NCBI GenBank assembly: GCA_905250075.1
Contig: CAJNOP010000353.1
Location: 62,001-126,000 of the forward strand
DNA length: 64,000 nt
Source of the DNA: Rotaria sp. Silwood1
Lineage: Eukaryota > Rotifera > Eurotatoria > Philodinida > Philodinidae
Direction: 5' to 3'
The translations under genes and the position numbers were made by a program. Below are positions 22,221 through 36,505 of the stretch, in pieces; position 1 is the first letter of the stretch, and the number at the start of each line of letters is the position of its first letter. The notes below the pieces were generated by a model. The model did no database searches. It worked only from the letters and a program-made list of their open reading frames with translations, and was not told the origin of the DNA.

Positions 22221-24254
22221 CCCAAGTGAGCAAGAGACGGCCTAACAGACTCGTCTTTTTTCTAGTCATGTCGACCCGTCATGCCCGGTCTTTGTCTCAA
22301 AATCGACTATGACATGACTAGTCCGGAATTTTTGGCCGTCATGAACCCCCGTCTAAATTACCTGATTGACGGGCGACATTATACGTGTCTAGTCTAGTCT
22401 TTTTTTTGAGAAGGCCTAGTCTAGGACTTGTCTGAAGTCGGTTTATACGAAACATTATTATCTATTGTGCGCACTAGTCCTGGACGAGGACTTTTTGAGA
22501 CAAAGACTAGTCAGGACGGACGACAGCGACGCCCGTCCAAAATGAGTTTAAAACTGAAAAAGTAAAGACGTCAGGGACGGTGCATAGGACAAGTTGCAGT
22601 CTTGTGTGTAATGGACGAGTCCAGACTAGTCTAAACAGAAATATGTAAGAATGAAGATTAGGTTCGAACATGCATACAATGTATTACTTACCCATCGCTT
22701 AAACCATTGAGCCATATGATCAATAAATTAGCTTCTACATGGTCATAATCATTCTAAGATGCTCTTTAATACAGTTCAAAGTTTTTTATGTTCACATTTA
22801 AATAAAAATTATTTTTTACTGAATACGACATTATTTGGACAACATTAAAAAAATAAATTCAAAAAGATTTGTCTATTTTTTGAAAAAATATCTTTTGATT
22901 ATCATTATCTAGGAACAATTAGTTGTATTTAAAAAAAATAAATTTTAAATGTAAAAATAAAAAAGCTATTTATACTGAAAAGAAACTATTTTTCCATATG
23001 ATGGTTTGGTTTTAAATTAAAATGATCCTATCTCAACTAGCAATTAAATTAACTTTGTTTAATTTAAATATATTCTTTAATTTAAAAATATTAGAATATT
23101 CATATTTAAAATAAAATAACATAAAATAATGCTATAAACAAATTAAAATTATTCTTCAGTTTTTTTTAAATATAGTACATCTAATAATTTTAAAAAATAT
23201 AAATTAACATTCCTCGCTACGAGTAAATATTGTTCATTGTACGTACTCCTATCTTTTTTGTTGGTTCCGATATACTCTTACATTTTCAATATATTAAAAT
23301 ACAAAATATAATAAGCTATATGAAGACAGGAATGTACAAAGTATATTATCTATCTCTAACTTCATTGTTAATTATAACAGACTCTCTGATTGTTGTTCTA
23401 CCTTGAAAAATATTCATAGTATCTTGACGATCGATCTAGTTTTAATATGAAAAATGCATATTATTAATTACCGTAATCATGATATAACGGATCAATCTAG
23501 ATCATCAATTCAGAAAGATTTGAGTACAAGAGAGATAATAAAACGATTGTTATTCTATCATCTAGTTCATGGTCTCGATGCATTAAATATTTTCCATTGA
23601 TTATTTTTAACAAATCATATAGATATTGAAAAGTTTTCTGCTTGCATTCTATCTCTTGTACTATCCATTATTGATCAGTTTAAACGAATTGACAAGATAT
23701 ATTTAGTTCAACGAAGGTGAATTCTTTAGTGTTTTCAGACTAGTCTGACTAGAACAGGTGACATACTCTTTGAAAATGGACTAGTCATGATGAGTGCAGA
23801 CAACGCTTCGGACTAGTCTTGACTCTATGAAAGACGTTTCAGACTAGTCAAAGTCGTGTGACATCGACTGGTTTCTGATTGTCTAGTGGGTGGATGGGAG
23901 TCAATTTTGTATCTTAGACTATATAAATTGACGTCAGTCCATCTCAATGTCCTAGTCTACCGTCAGGATGCCTGTCCTGTTTTGAATACTGTCGGGTTGG
24001 GTGTTCGAATCTGTCTTTCATCTTCTTTTTTTAGTCTTCGGACTAGTCTGGACGGGTTCAAAAGACAAAATGGACTAGACATGACTAGGTCCAAGGACTT
24101 TCTGGACTAGTCCAGACGTATTTGAAGAACATTTCTCCAATAGGTGACTAGTCATGACGGATGTGCAAGACGTTTCAGACTAGACTTGACGAGCGTTGCG
24201 GACATTTTGGACTAGTTATGGACGCCGTCTTTCGTCATTTTTTGCTCACTTGGG
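22221..24254. mobile_element. Non-coding DNA transposon with GACTAGTC palindromes
   Basis: The ends are inverted: CCCAAGTGAGCAA at 22221-22233 and its exact complement at 24242-24254, with AGACGGC shared just inside. The outer 400-500 bp on both sides hold about 20 copies of the self-complementary octamer GACTAGTC and near variants, plus GACGG/CCGTC. The middle (about 22,640-23,730) is AT-rich without a clear ORF. No target-site duplication is evident. The repeated palindrome could be a transposase-binding array. I do not recognise the superfamily. Confidence 0.7.
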
Positions 24255-27200
24255 TTTAAAGAACACAATTTTTACTGAAGTAAACGGCGAAAATGACTAT
24301 TTTGCCGTGTACCTAGTAGAATTGATCAACTCAAGAATACTTCACTAGTTCGAACTGTTATTTATATAGTGAGTATCTCGAAATTTTCACTACTCTTCTC
24401 TCTAAAAACATATCCAAAATTAACCAAAAATCTAATGAGAACAAATGAGTATCTTGTGTGGACATCGGCCGTGGCTTATGAGGGCTGACTGTTATGTGTG
24501 ATGCATACATTTAGATTATAGATAGATCAAAAAGATTTAAATTGAAGACATGATAATCAACTAATAATCTGTAAGTCGTTAGATGTTCATAATTCAGTCA
24601 TAAAAATATCAGTTTCATAAAGATTCATTTACTATTTTCTGAGATCATTTTTATGGTATTCCTATACTGGGACCATTAAAGGACTCCTAGTATTAGATAT
24701 TCTTCAAGATGTTGGTACTTTTCTTAGACCTTCGATTTTATATAGTTAGATGCAGCTTGAAAAGCTCTACAAAATGAGACAACAAAAAATTTCGGAAGTT
24801 TCATAACCTGAGTTACATCAGAATTAAAGCTAGAAAAAATTCGATATTTTTTGAGCAATTTTTTTATGAACTTTTATCTCACGTCGATATAACTCTAAAT
24901 TATAAAAATCAATTATTTTACATAGTCCGTAGTATTTTGTAGAATATACCAAGGGCTATTATATGATACTTGAATGAATACGGTCACCTCAAGCATTTTC
25001 GTGAAAATATCAATCTACGAACAACAATAAATTTTTGAAAAAATTTGATGACGATTCAGAAGATGAAAAAAGTCAGTCGAGCTAAAATTCTTTTAGAAAT
25101 GTTTTAGACCGGAAAATTTTATAGCTATGTATAAAAGTTAATGCTCTTTCTAACTAGGTAGCTAAAATCTGGAAAAAATTTAATCCTGGTCGCGATGTTT
25201 GGTGATCTCGTGGAACGTCTCTTAAAAGGAGTTTCAGGGTCTTTTAAAGATTTGTTTTTTTAGACGTCTTGATATTAGATAATTTTCAACGTAACTGATT
25301 AACTTCTAATAGAAAGAGTACCGTAACGTCTTCCCAGTTAGAAGATAACAAAGACGATGCTGCTATATACTATTTAGATAGAGAACCATTTTTCAGGATA
25401 AAACAAAAATAGTTCTGCCATTTCTCTATTGAATCTTTTCTTGTACAGAACTATTTTGATGGCTCAGCATTTTATCTGTTGATAAAACCCCTGAAAGCTT
25501 CTGTAATTTTTTTTTTTTGAGCTCATAACAGATGACAAAATGCTGTTGAAGTGAATGTTACTAGCTCGAAACAGTATTTGTTTATGTTTTTCTTGTGAAA
25601 AAAACTTTGAACAAGCCTCTATTACTGAGAAAAAATTCATCTCATTGGGTCGACATCTAGTGGAGATATTCAAATTTCGTATCACCTAGTTGTTTATGGA
25701 ACATCTTATATAAAAATATTCTTAATCAAATTTAAAATAGCTCAAGAATCAGTTGATCCGCATCAGTCATTTTTTTTTCTCGTCGTTATAAGGGACACTA
25801 GCTCTAACTTACCTCTTTGAGTACGGAAAAAAGGATCTTCTTGATATCTCAAAGTATTGATAGTCAATCTCCATACACCTTCGGCTAAACTAAGGAAATC
25901 GACCACACACTATAAACTAGATAGGTTCCAACCAGTTTCTAGAAACGTGATGCCTATCATAGTCAAGATTCGGTGGAAATACTCTTAATTTGCTTTGTTA
26001 AGACTTGTTTTCTAAACAAATAGCGCTATCATATATATATGTATCCTAAAATGACTCCATTGTGTTCAGAAAGTCAAATTACCGAAAATTATGACGAATC
26101 AAAACTAAAAAAAGATCGAAATTCGATAGTTTCGTCTCAATCAATTCATATTCTAAGAAAATGCGTTTTAGAATAAGAATCAGCGCTGATATCGAGCAGA
26201 ATGAAATTTCTTTCGCTCGAAATATACTTTCATCAAAATTTCACTTTTACTCGCCCTCAGGCTAGTCTTCGATGAATGTTATCTGTAGTTTCATCGTTTG
26301 GAGTTTCGTGAAATTTTAAATTCAGTGGCATACATCACATTGACTCACTTGCAGTGTTGATTCTTTAGATAAAATGTATTTTGTTACGATATGAATTCTT
26401 CGAGTCAATGCTGTCGAATATTCGATTGTTTTCCAGTTGCGATTTATATTAATTTTAAACAGTACGAGGTTCTAAAGAGCATGGAACTTCTTGAAAAAAA
26501 TAAAAATCATATGCATCACAATCCCTTAAACTTGTTGTATTGAAATAGGCGTTGTTGAAAATTTTCATTATCCAAAACGCAACTTTTCGGTCTCAAATCT
26601 ATGGTGTCTTATCGATTTTTCTGTTCGTTCAAAAGAATGGTTGAGTAAAAAAGTTGACTGGAAAATAGTCGAGCAAGGATCCTCTCATAAAAATTCAATT
26701 TTGATCATATGGGAAAATTTTGCCGTTTCCAGTTTATCAGATAGAGAAAAGTTTTTGCTCTCGAATGCACAATAGCGTGTTGGTTTCATGATGTGATGGA
26801 AAGATATCACATAGGTTTTTCTGAAAACTGTCTGCTGAAATCAGTATTTTCCTTAAAGAATTCGACTTTTGACGTTTCTGAAACTTTTCTATTGGTTAGT
26901 TTGAAAATGATGCTTGGGATTCTTTATAACATGTGCCAAATGTTTTTCGGTGTTTTGGATCATTTGAAAGTACTATTATAACATGATGTGTACCGATTTA
27001 GATAGTTTTATACTTTTTTTTTGAAAAGATGATTATTTTATATTATGGTGGACAGAATGAGTCCCTATTAAAATTATTTTTTTGAAGGAATCATTACACC
27101 TTCTCAAAAAACAACATCGATTGCACTCTCGGAATGAAGACCTATTTGCATTGGATGTGTGAGAATTGTTTTATAAGTTTTCTGAATAATTTTTGTCTAT

Positions 27201-29138
27201 GAATATCACCTGTGAGCTCATAAAAAGCAGTCGTTTTACCTGCGACTCTGCAAAATATGCTTTTTATGAGTGTATTTTTTTTTGACTTGAATGATGCGTT
27301 CTTTTAGCGAGTATTGTTACGAAACTGTGTGTTAGCGCTGAGAGACTTAGTTCTTGTAGCTCTTGGGTCATTCAGATGACAACAAGAATCAGTTCCGCGT
27401 TACCTGAATCACTTTGAACTGCCCACATGATGATTACGCTTTTTAATAGGCCACCGGCCTCTTGCAGCATAGTCTGACAAATAACGTCCATAAACTTGTT
27501 ACACACGTCATTTTTCATGACATATATAAAATTGATACATCAGATCTCTTTCAACAGAATAATATACTATCGTCAATTTCCATAGTTAAGGTACAAATTA
27601 TCGTTTCTTTGCATATTCGGATATTTACGAGAAACATGCTCAGAAAGGAACTGTTAGCGATGGTTAGTTTTCTTTTTTACAAAAAAATGCCAGTCTTGAT
27701 TGACTGACGAAAAACAATACTCACTTTCGCCTATTCGATTTGTACGAAATACACTATTGCCGTTTAATACGAAATCGAAAGTAAGTGGCCGCTTTCTCAC
27801 TCGCAATAACGACCATTTTTCTCTTTCTTTCTTTCTTTCTCGCTGTTCGTATAAAAATGAATTGGATTTTTCTCAAAGAGAGTAATTGCTGTACATCTCG
27901 ATGAATTTTTTATTGTTTGATTAATTTTTGGGTTGAAAAAAAACGCATAGATATTCGCGATTCAGAAACATTCAGTTACTCGCTATTTTTTTTAAGTAAG
28001 AAACTGGAAGACGTGTTATTCAGTAGTGACTTTTTATTAGCAAGAATAGTGTTTAACAACTAGTGATGTTGTTTGCCTTATCTTGAGAATGAATTATCGC
28101 ACCTAACAATTTCACTCTTAGAATACTTAAAATAAATGTTTTTATGTAACTTGTCGTCATTAGCAAGATAGACAATCTTGCATTTATATCGTCTCAGAAA
28201 AAATCATTTCATGATGACAGACTTTTAGTGAAACTCAACTACGTAATATATTTAACATATCCCATGTTTTGAAGAACCAACATGAGACATTTTTACATGA
28301 TGCACTACATTGACCAAAAAATCTCCTTTTTTCATCTGTCTTCATTGATGATAGATCTATAATTACATGAAGTATTCATCATGGTATAATTTATTTAGTC
28401 TGGTAAGAATATTAATTAGTCACTGAACAATTCGTATATTAATCAACCAGACATTTAGTATTGTCAACTTTTCAAAACGAGAACTTAACATTAGCGTCTA
28501 TTCGGCATCGCTGTATAACGTCATGCGTTTAACATTCACACCTTCTTCCGGTGTTTGAGTTGCATTTAGTCGAATTCTGAGAACCTGTTAACAAGAAAAA
28601 TTGATGTGATTCCCTGTTAAGCAACAGGTGAATTCAAAGTATGATTAATTCAAGGCACATTCATGATAGAGTAACGAGAAAAATCTTGCAGTCACATTTT
28701 TTTGCGACACGAAACTCAATACTTTGACATTCATTATTTGCGTTGCTTGAACTTTCAACTGTCATTTGTTGAATAAATATTAACAAAGACAACTATTTTT
28801 CATTCAATCGCCGTACCGATTTGTAGTTGCATTCGGACAGACTTTGAAGTAAGCTCTATTCTCGTTAACTTTTGCAGTGTCTCTCAGAAAAGACAACTGA
28901 CTTTAAAAGCTTATTTTCTTTTCTTTTACAAACTGTATACTTCTTCGTCTTCGAAGGATACCTATTGATGTTAGTTGCTAATTGAAGTCAACAAACAAAG
29001 CTTCTTTTTTCACATTTCTTGCTCCATGTTGCATATATTTGAAATGGAATTAAGAAAATGAAAAAGGTAACTTCATGGATTCATCAAAAAAAGAACATTA
29101 GAGTAACTTACACATTACTGTAGTTGTGCATATGATTT
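24255..29138. other. Long stretch without a recognised gene
   Basis: Nearly 5 kb of AT-rich sequence with only short, motif-free open frames. A TTTC microsatellite lies near 27820-27842. I see no splice-consistent exon chain. Confidence 0.4.
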
Positions 29139-29264
29139 TGGGTGTGAGTGAAGGTGTGGATATGGCTGCAGATGTTGGATGTGCTGATAGGTGTGAGAAG
29201 GAAGAAAATTACCCACAACCTCTCTGGCACTCATACCCATGCACTCACACATCCACACCCACCC
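29139..29264. repeat. Telomere-like hairpin H7 (degenerate)
   Basis: GGGTGTGAGTGAAGGTGTGG plus diverged units, a spacer with GAAGGAAGAAAATT, then ACCCACAACC and, to the right, CACTCACACATCCACACCCACC. Confidence 0.75.
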
Positions 29265-29409
29265 TTTTTGAAATGTGAAGTTTGCTCCCTAGTTTTTTGC
29301 GTAAGAAGCACATATAACGAACATGTGATCTTCTTAGTCACCTATAGGATGAAACTGTTCTAGAACATGATCTATAAGACAATCATCGTAGAGCACAAAA
29401 ACAACAAAT

Positions 29410-29952
29410 CAGGCGCGACAGCATATAGAAAACTTAACTGATTTAATGAAATGATATAAAAAATTGCTTCATCGCGCTGAGGATGTACGAAAAACCAGAA
29501 TAGATGATGATTTGATTGAAACCGATGTTCATGAATATACAAACATGTTAGAAAATCCAAGATTTGATGTTACTCATGTTAGTTCCTAGATGATTGTTTG
29601 TAGAGATCCAACAAAGTTACTTATAACTAAAATATTTGTTTTTATTAACCATATAACAAAATTTATTAGAGGATGAACGATTTGAGAAAACTTTTGGTAA
29701 TGATTATAGTGCAGAGAGTGGTTGTATGGCTTATCATCTTGAGCCTGAGAAAGGTGATACCCATGTATGTGGAATAGAGAAATATTCATCGGGCAACTAT
29801 AAAAGTCGATTTTTTTTTATGAATAAGAAAAATTCTTTTTTGGTATGCCGTTTAATATTAACTCAAAATCTACGGTTTTACGCAAAAAAGGACTCAGGTT
29901 GGACAGATCAAGTTAGAGATGGTGCAGCGACGATAACACTGGAACAGTACTG
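29410..29952 (+). pseudogene. Unrecognised coding relic
   Basis: Two coding-looking pieces lie on the plus strand: 29450-29590 (KLLHRAEDVRKTRIDDDLIE), preceded in frame by a TGA, and 29670-29952 (RFEKTFGNDYSAESG..., KNSFLVCRLILTQNLRF). Charged, non-repetitive composition suggests former protein sequence, but I cannot name the family. The lesions and the absence of an intact frame suggest decay. Confidence 0.3.
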
Positions 29953-30216
29953 ACTTACCGTTCAGCAAAACCTTTCATGGTATGAAAGGTGAAACAGCAT
30001 TTGAAACTGAACTTTTGCTTCACTATGATAATTTAGTTATCGTAAGGAACAAATGAAAAATAGAAAAAAAAATGGGTGTTGATATTAAGAAGTGCTCATT
30101 TTCTTAGTAATTACTTTTTTATTTTCACGATATACAAGATTCTGTTCGACTGATATCTTCGAAAAATTATTTGCAATATCAATCATCAAATTATTCTATT
30201 AATTTCTAAAGAGGAC

Positions 30217-30266
30217 GGGGTGTGGGTGTGGGTGAAGATAAGAACAACATCCACACTCACACCCAT
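30217..30266. repeat. Telomere-like hairpin H8 (compact)
   Basis: GGGGTGTGGGTGTGGG, spacer TGAAGATAAGAACAACATC, then CACACTCACACCC. The spacer is close to H4 (TGAAGACAATACTAATAC) in the same orientation. Confidence 0.88.
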
Positions 30267-30814
30267 CCATTCCATTTGTGGTCTTCGAACTAATCTATTT
30301 TCTCTTGAACTCGATAGCGATAAATGATAAAATTTTCATCTTAAATGCAGTGAAAATCACGACTTTTTAGTATTGAAGACACAGAATTCAAAATCGTATG
30401 ATATACCTTAGATATTTTAAGCCCATGTTTGTGCGTGTTGTTATGGGATGTAGTGGTACAATTGACATTACCTAAATGCACAATCCAAGTCTAACTCACA
30501 CTCAGACTATCAAATTCACGTTAGTCCTTGTTTCTAGAAAACTGACATCACATCAAGCTAAAATGAAAATATAGTAAATAGGACAAACGAAATAGATATG
30601 TTCTCAATGACATACTGATGTCAAGCAGTATTCAGGATATCAAGAGTGGAACAATATTTTTTCCCATTGCTTGTCTGGAAATTCATCAAACACTTGCTCT
30701 TATAAGACATTCAAAAAAAAAATAGTCGTATTAGTCATTATCGCCCAAGAAAAACAAATGCAAAATCTTCGTTTGAACACGTTCTTTTATCAGTTTGTAT
30801 GTTCTCGCTAGACT

Positions 30815-30853
30815 TTAGGGTATAGATGTGGGTGTTATTGATCGCATTGCCCA
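30815..30853. repeat. Telomere-like half site (H10)
   Basis: GGGTATAGATGTGGGTGTTA followed only by GCCCACATGG; a decayed or partial copy. A still weaker G/T then C/A pattern (H9) lies near 30425-30510. Confidence 0.5.
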
Positions 30854-31166
30854 CATGGAAAAGAAATCATAACTAACTGTGCTAAAACGCGGTTTAACCC
30901 AGTGAATTGTGATTCGTCTAAACTGGCTCATATATAAACAAGGTATAACGACAAAAATAAATCGACGAAAAAACAGAAAACTCAGTGGGTCTCTGGTAAA
31001 CAATATTTCTATTGTTTCAACGAAAAAAGTTTTACAGAAAAGCTTTTTTATATTATTTCTGTTTAATTGTTTCATCACGATTCTTACACCATAAAATCAT
31101 TGGCTTTACAGCACAAAGCAACATACCGTTCTCGGTCAGTATCATCGTTATTCAGTTATTTTAAAC

Positions 31167-33292
31167 ATGCAACGAACCAAACGGCAAGAGAATCAAATGG
31201 TTAAAATTTCAAATAATCATAAAAAACGAAAATTAAAAAATCAAAGTAATAGTTTATTTCAAAATCTGTTAAATCTTATTTTTCTTTTCGTTGTTTCAGT
31301 AACAACAATCAATTTAAATAAGTCAGATATATCTCTTTCATCATATACATAATTAACCTATACTTTTATTTAGATATCATCTTGAAGATTTAGCCAATGA
31401 AATCCTTTATGAAATATTTGAATATCTTGATGTATATGATATTTATAAAGGATTTTACAATCTTAATAAACGATTTCAAACTTTAGCTATTAATTCGAAT
31501 GTTGTAACTAAAATCAATATTTCAATAATGTCAAAATCAAATTTCAAAAATTATTATCGAAATATTCTTATATGAAATCGAAATCGAAATACTTTTCTTT
31601 GTTTATCAAATCCATTTGCTGTCGAAATTATTTTCTCACGTCCACGTTTAGTTTTGAATTTCATTCGTCTTGAAATAGTAGTTCTTGAAAATATACAAAT
31701 CAAGCATCTTTATAAAATCTTGGATAATTTAGTATATTTACGTAAATTTCATTCATGAACTATTTTGATCAGTGATTATATTGAATCATTATATCTGCTT
31801 TTTTTCTCGTATATTTTTGTTATCGAAATTAAAATATTGCAAAATTGAATATCAAACAAAAAATTATGAAGAACCATTGCTCACTATTTTTACTGAATGT
31901 GATTATAGTCCAATACAATCGTTGATAATCAATGGCCGTTTTCCATTTGATTCATTTGGTAATTTATTATGTTGTCTTCCTAAACTTCAACATTTATCAA
32001 TTGACTGCCTTGTTCAAGATCGTTATTATACAGAAGAAGAAGAAGAAAAATTATCTCTTATTCAATTAAAATGTTTGAAATATGTTTCTCTTCGAATCGA
32101 TTATGTTGAGTTTAAAACGTTTGAAAAAATTATCGCAGAAGTTTTTCATTATGTTCAAATGTTTTGAATTGAAAATAAATTGCTTTTTACACATCAACAT
32201 ATTTGGAAATATCAACCTGATAATGGAATTCTATATTCAACTGCTACATATCGGTAAAGAGTAATTATTATCTGTCGACGAAAAAAAACACATGTCCGTG
32301 ACCAGTTTTAGATAATTCTTGCGTCAATAGTACTTTTGTCATAGTATGAAGATTGATCGTGAAACTAACAAGAAATTTTACCGTTGAATTCAGGATGATG
32401 AAAAATCCATATGCAGTACAAGTCAATTGATTCAAATCGAAGATCTTATTAAAATCTTATTAGTTTCAGAATAGAGTTTCTTTACAATCCTGAGCCTTTT
32501 CTCTCGTATAATGAAAACACCAGGTTGTTAGCTGATTCTGCTATTACACTATTCGCTGCAATAGATATCATTATGAGTAGGAATTTATTCGTATTGTATT
32601 TTAGACGAAAAGATTACGTTTATTATTGGGAATCAAATGAACCTATTTGTTCACAAATACAAAAAGAAAATTATCACTTAGTTAAACATTTTTATATTTG
32701 TAGTAAAAAAATAAAAGATAATTATCTAAGTTACTTTTCAAATGTTAATCAATTAACTGTTAAACATCATTTTGAAACATCAAATGATTCAATTCCAACA
32801 ACTCTTCATCGTATGATTCCTTTAAAACAACTTACAAAGTTAGTTATTGAATATTATAAGTTTTCATTCATTGAAATTATTCAATTTTTACATTTTACAC
32901 CTAATTTATATGCATTAAAATTGGATTATTTACCATTCAGTCACCTTAGTTTCAATGTAATTAAACCAAATGAAGTTTTTCAATATGTATCAAATAGAAA
33001 TAAAATAAAAATTCTCGATTTTCGTGTCTGGTGTTCATCGAATGAAATTCAATTGGTTGTGAATTTATTTCCACAAGTATAATATCTTAAAATTGGAATG
33101 AATAGAAAAGAAATACAATCAATAGTTCGATTTTTATTATTAAAAATTAATGATACAACACAATATTTATTCTTTTTTTGTATTTTACGAATACTAAAAA
33201 TACGTTTAAAAGAATTAAATGTTTTAATCAAATCAGAAAATATACTTCATGATTACTGTAGTGAATTTATTCATCGTGATTTGTTTTTCTGA
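31167..33292 (+). pseudogene. F-box / LRR-like gene, decayed
   Basis: A short basic first exon starts at 31167 (MQRTKRQENQMVKI). After an acceptor at about 31373 comes an F-box, LEDLANEILYEIFEYLDVYD. The body continues with LRR-like sequence (CLPKLQHLSIDCL, FTPNLYALKLDYL). An intron, 32254-32604 (GTAAAG...TTTTAG), joins YSTATY to RRKDYVYYW in frame. Damage seen: TGA at about 31573 and 31757, a frameshift in the T-run near 31803, TGA at 32165-32167, TAA at 33080-33082, and a final TGA where the family ends in aromatics. It belongs to the same family as the gene at 15934-18118 but lies on the other strand and has decayed by point mutation, not insertion. Confidence 0.8.
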
Positions 33293-36082
33293 TGGTAAAA
33301 ATTGAGTTGTTTTGGACTTGTTTTATTTTTATTTTTTGTATACAATAATGATTGAGTTCAAATAAATAGGAAACATAGCTTTTGATATAGGAAAATAATT
33401 CTAACAAGACTAGGAGAATTATGTGTTTCATAGATAGTATGGATATAAGTGTGACTACCATAGAAGTTCGTTGAAAGATATTAATGAAAACGAGATATCT
33501 ACATAAGACAACCAAGTATATCGCACTCCACTAGACGTCTATCGTAATCCAAATCATCTTTTTAATGTATTGTATGAAAGACACCTTCTGTATATTAAAG
33601 GTGTGAATGTAAATAATAATTTTACTCAAATCCACACTCTCCAAGCCATCTAAAATGTCTTAATTTTCACGAAAATCATACGATATCATTGAGATTTCGA
33701 GCGTTTTCATCTATGTTTAGCTCTTATCACAGGTTTTTCCTATAGTGTATGTGATTTTTATTTGGAACTCGATGTGACGACATTAAAGAAAACAATCGAT
33801 CTGATTTCACATATCAAAAATTTCAAACGAGATCTGAAAGATAAATCATGTAAGTTTCGCATAGTTAAGTTGTTTGTCTGTTCCACTTACCTCCGTACTA
33901 AGTGTGATTACTTCGCAAATAATACTGGTGCTAAAACCAAGATATAAAATGTATTTCTCATCTAGATGTGTTTGCCAGAAACAAATCACGATGTACAGAA
34001 CCTTTTGCATTAGCGATCAAACATTTGTAGAATGAATCAAGACTTCCTAACAGCACGTATGACAAAAAACTTTACTTCTCTAGCTATAGCGAAATCTGAG
34101 ATATACATAATTCATTGAGATAGTGATCATGGCATCTATATCACGTTTTACAAGGAAAAATTGAACTTTTCTATTACCCATAACTTAGTCGTTTTCGCTT
34201 TGAAGTTTTCCAGACAACTCTCAAATTGAAAGTTATGGTAAAGCATGCTGTATTCTAAGAAACTAGTAATATTCTATGAGTAGTTATAGAGACGAAAACT
34301 TGACTATTTTCTTATATTTTGTTGGTGCTTAGACATCAGAAAACACTAGCAAAACATAATAGAAACCATCGATTCACAATTTCCACGACTGTTCATCGAA
34401 AGTCGCTAAATTTTCAAGTGCAAGACACGTCAACAGTACTGCTAATCTGAGCCCAAGTCGGCAAGAATCCATGCTAAAATGAATAAATTCTGAATAATAC
34501 AAAAGTCAATCTTGATCTTATCGCATGTCAAGACGTTTGTTTTTGTCATAGCCATTGTTTTCATTTCTAAGCGAATTATTTCATGTTCATTTTTCCTACG
34601 AAATCCTTCTTTCCAATCATTATCAGTCGTCTGTAAATAATATTGTTCACTCATTTTAGGACAACCGACGGAAAGATATTCAGACTTAAAACATTGCAAT
34701 CAATGTATCTCATTTCTATCTAATAAGTGAATTAAAAGTTTTTTTATATTAGTTCAGATGACTGAAGAAGATCATTGGAAAAAAAATAAGAAATATTCCT
34801 ACCTAACGGGAAATATCAACGATAGATATATAGTATAAGACATTGCATATGCTTGAGCCTATCTCATTGAAGAAGAATTTCTCTTGTTTGATCTTAATTA
34901 AAAAATAATTAGTGATATCGTCTCTTGAGACCGATATCTGAAGAAAATTCTCAAGTTTGTCCTTAATTCAAATCTTTTCAACAGCGATTTGGAATGTTCG
35001 ATCAGTGAAAATAAGATGATAAACAACGAATTTGACACGGACACTAGCTGTTTTTTCCTCATTCTGATATTTGAATGAAATCTCGGTGTCAGAATCTTCG
35101 AACATTCATGTTTGCTCTCATTTCATTTCAATGAACCATATCTTTCACAAAGAGAACCATTTTTCTTTCAATCACCAACTAGGAACAAGGAATGTGAATG
35201 TGTTCATGAGTGTGAGTACACATATTTTCGTCTTTTACATACACATCTATACCGTGATTGAATAGAGTATAGGACTCACAAAATATGATTGTTACATATT
35301 TGTGGATGTTGTTAGAAGACTTGAAATTAATTATTTAAAAACACTACCAGAAAAAACGAATAAATCAAAATTGTAACTACTTTTATAGTTGATATTGGTG
35401 CTCTCAAATTTTAACTTTTCAAAAATGTTTCAATTTAGACTTACTATTGATTGATTTAATATCGTTCTACTATATAACCTTATTAGTATTATCAGCTACA
35501 TCTGTATACACATTGGTATAATCATTCAGTAAACATGTAAACATATCATTCTTTTTTCGATGAACTTAGATACATACATTGGAATTTTGTCTAAGCGTAG
35601 AATTCTATTACTATTAATTCATAGTTTTCAACGTCCTTTCTATTCTGACTGTACTAGAATAAATATATTACCTTCGTATCCATTGACATCTACAATAAAA
35701 TCTCTTTGTTGAAATGAATACAACAACTCACGAAGTTTCGAACAGTTAAAATCTATAGTAGAGAAATTTCAAATACATAGAATACATCGGAAAATTCTCG
35801 AAATATTCTATATAATGTTATTATTGGCTAGCCTTTTTACCATTCCTGGGAAAAAGTGCTCAATGATCGTTCACCTCACCCTTCTGTTGCTCTGAAAGCG
35901 TACACAATAACCACTGCTCTTCTTTCTTCAAACTTCAGTTGTTAGAGCCCACAGGGTAAACAGGAAAACTCTTCATTTAAACTTTCATTCGCTCTTTTTC
36001 TTGAAAATATATATGAGTTCGAAAAAAAGAAACTATCTGACTAGATTAGACATAATGAAATTTACTGAGCTTTGCATTGCAA
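33293..36082. other. No gene recognised; one weak hairpin
   Basis: AT-rich. A degenerate telomere-like pair (H11) is at 33599-33640 (GGTGTGAATG...TCCACACTC). A weak G/T then C/A pattern near 35190-35255 may be another. Open frames such as 34442-34699 (minus) show no motif. Confidence 0.4.
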
Positions 36083-36505
36083 GTATTGTGTGTTTCAAAA
36101 TAAAAGGCAGATGGTAGCTTTCTGAATAACTGGTTAAGTACAAGATAGAGAACCGTGGTTTTCATTATTCGTGAGCACTTTTTCCTTCGAGTATTTCCAT
36201 CAATTTTCACAATAATCTCAACTCAAATTATGTCAAAATGTACCTCAAATCATGCCTTTTATTGCTGCACAATTAACATTTGCTTTTGAAAATCCACTTA
36301 GAATAACAGGTTGAGTGATACTGAAAGATGTGATAATTTTATCGCGATAAAAGGGGTGATTTGAGGTGAGATTATTATGAAAAATCGATGATAATACTCG
36401 AAGAAAAAAATGTTCACGAATGGTGAAAACCACGGTTCTGTATCTTGTACTCAACGAGTTATTCAGAAAACTGCCATCTGCCTTTTTTTTTGAAACGCAC
36501 AATAG
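36083..36505. repeat. Inverted repeat with ~146-bp arms at the 5' part of a TPR relic
   Basis: The left arm 36083-36228 is the reverse complement, about 85-90 % by eye, of 36359-36505. Shared blocks include AAAAGGCAGATGG, TTTCTGAATAACT, GAACCGTGGTTTTCA and TTCGAGTATT. The spacer is about 130 bp. The right arm reads into the TPR-like frame that follows, so the left arm is an inverted copy of gene sequence. A transcript across it would fold back. Confidence 0.85.

Noticed and set aside
26793-27885. Several 60-80-codon plus-strand ORFs
   Set aside because: AT-rich chance frames without motifs or exon context.
31573-33296. TGA used as a sense codon, because several lesions in the F-box relic are TGA
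   Set aside because: Intact genes here end in ordinary stops, TGA ends the EF-hand gene, and other relics also carry TAA and TAG; point-mutation decay is simpler.
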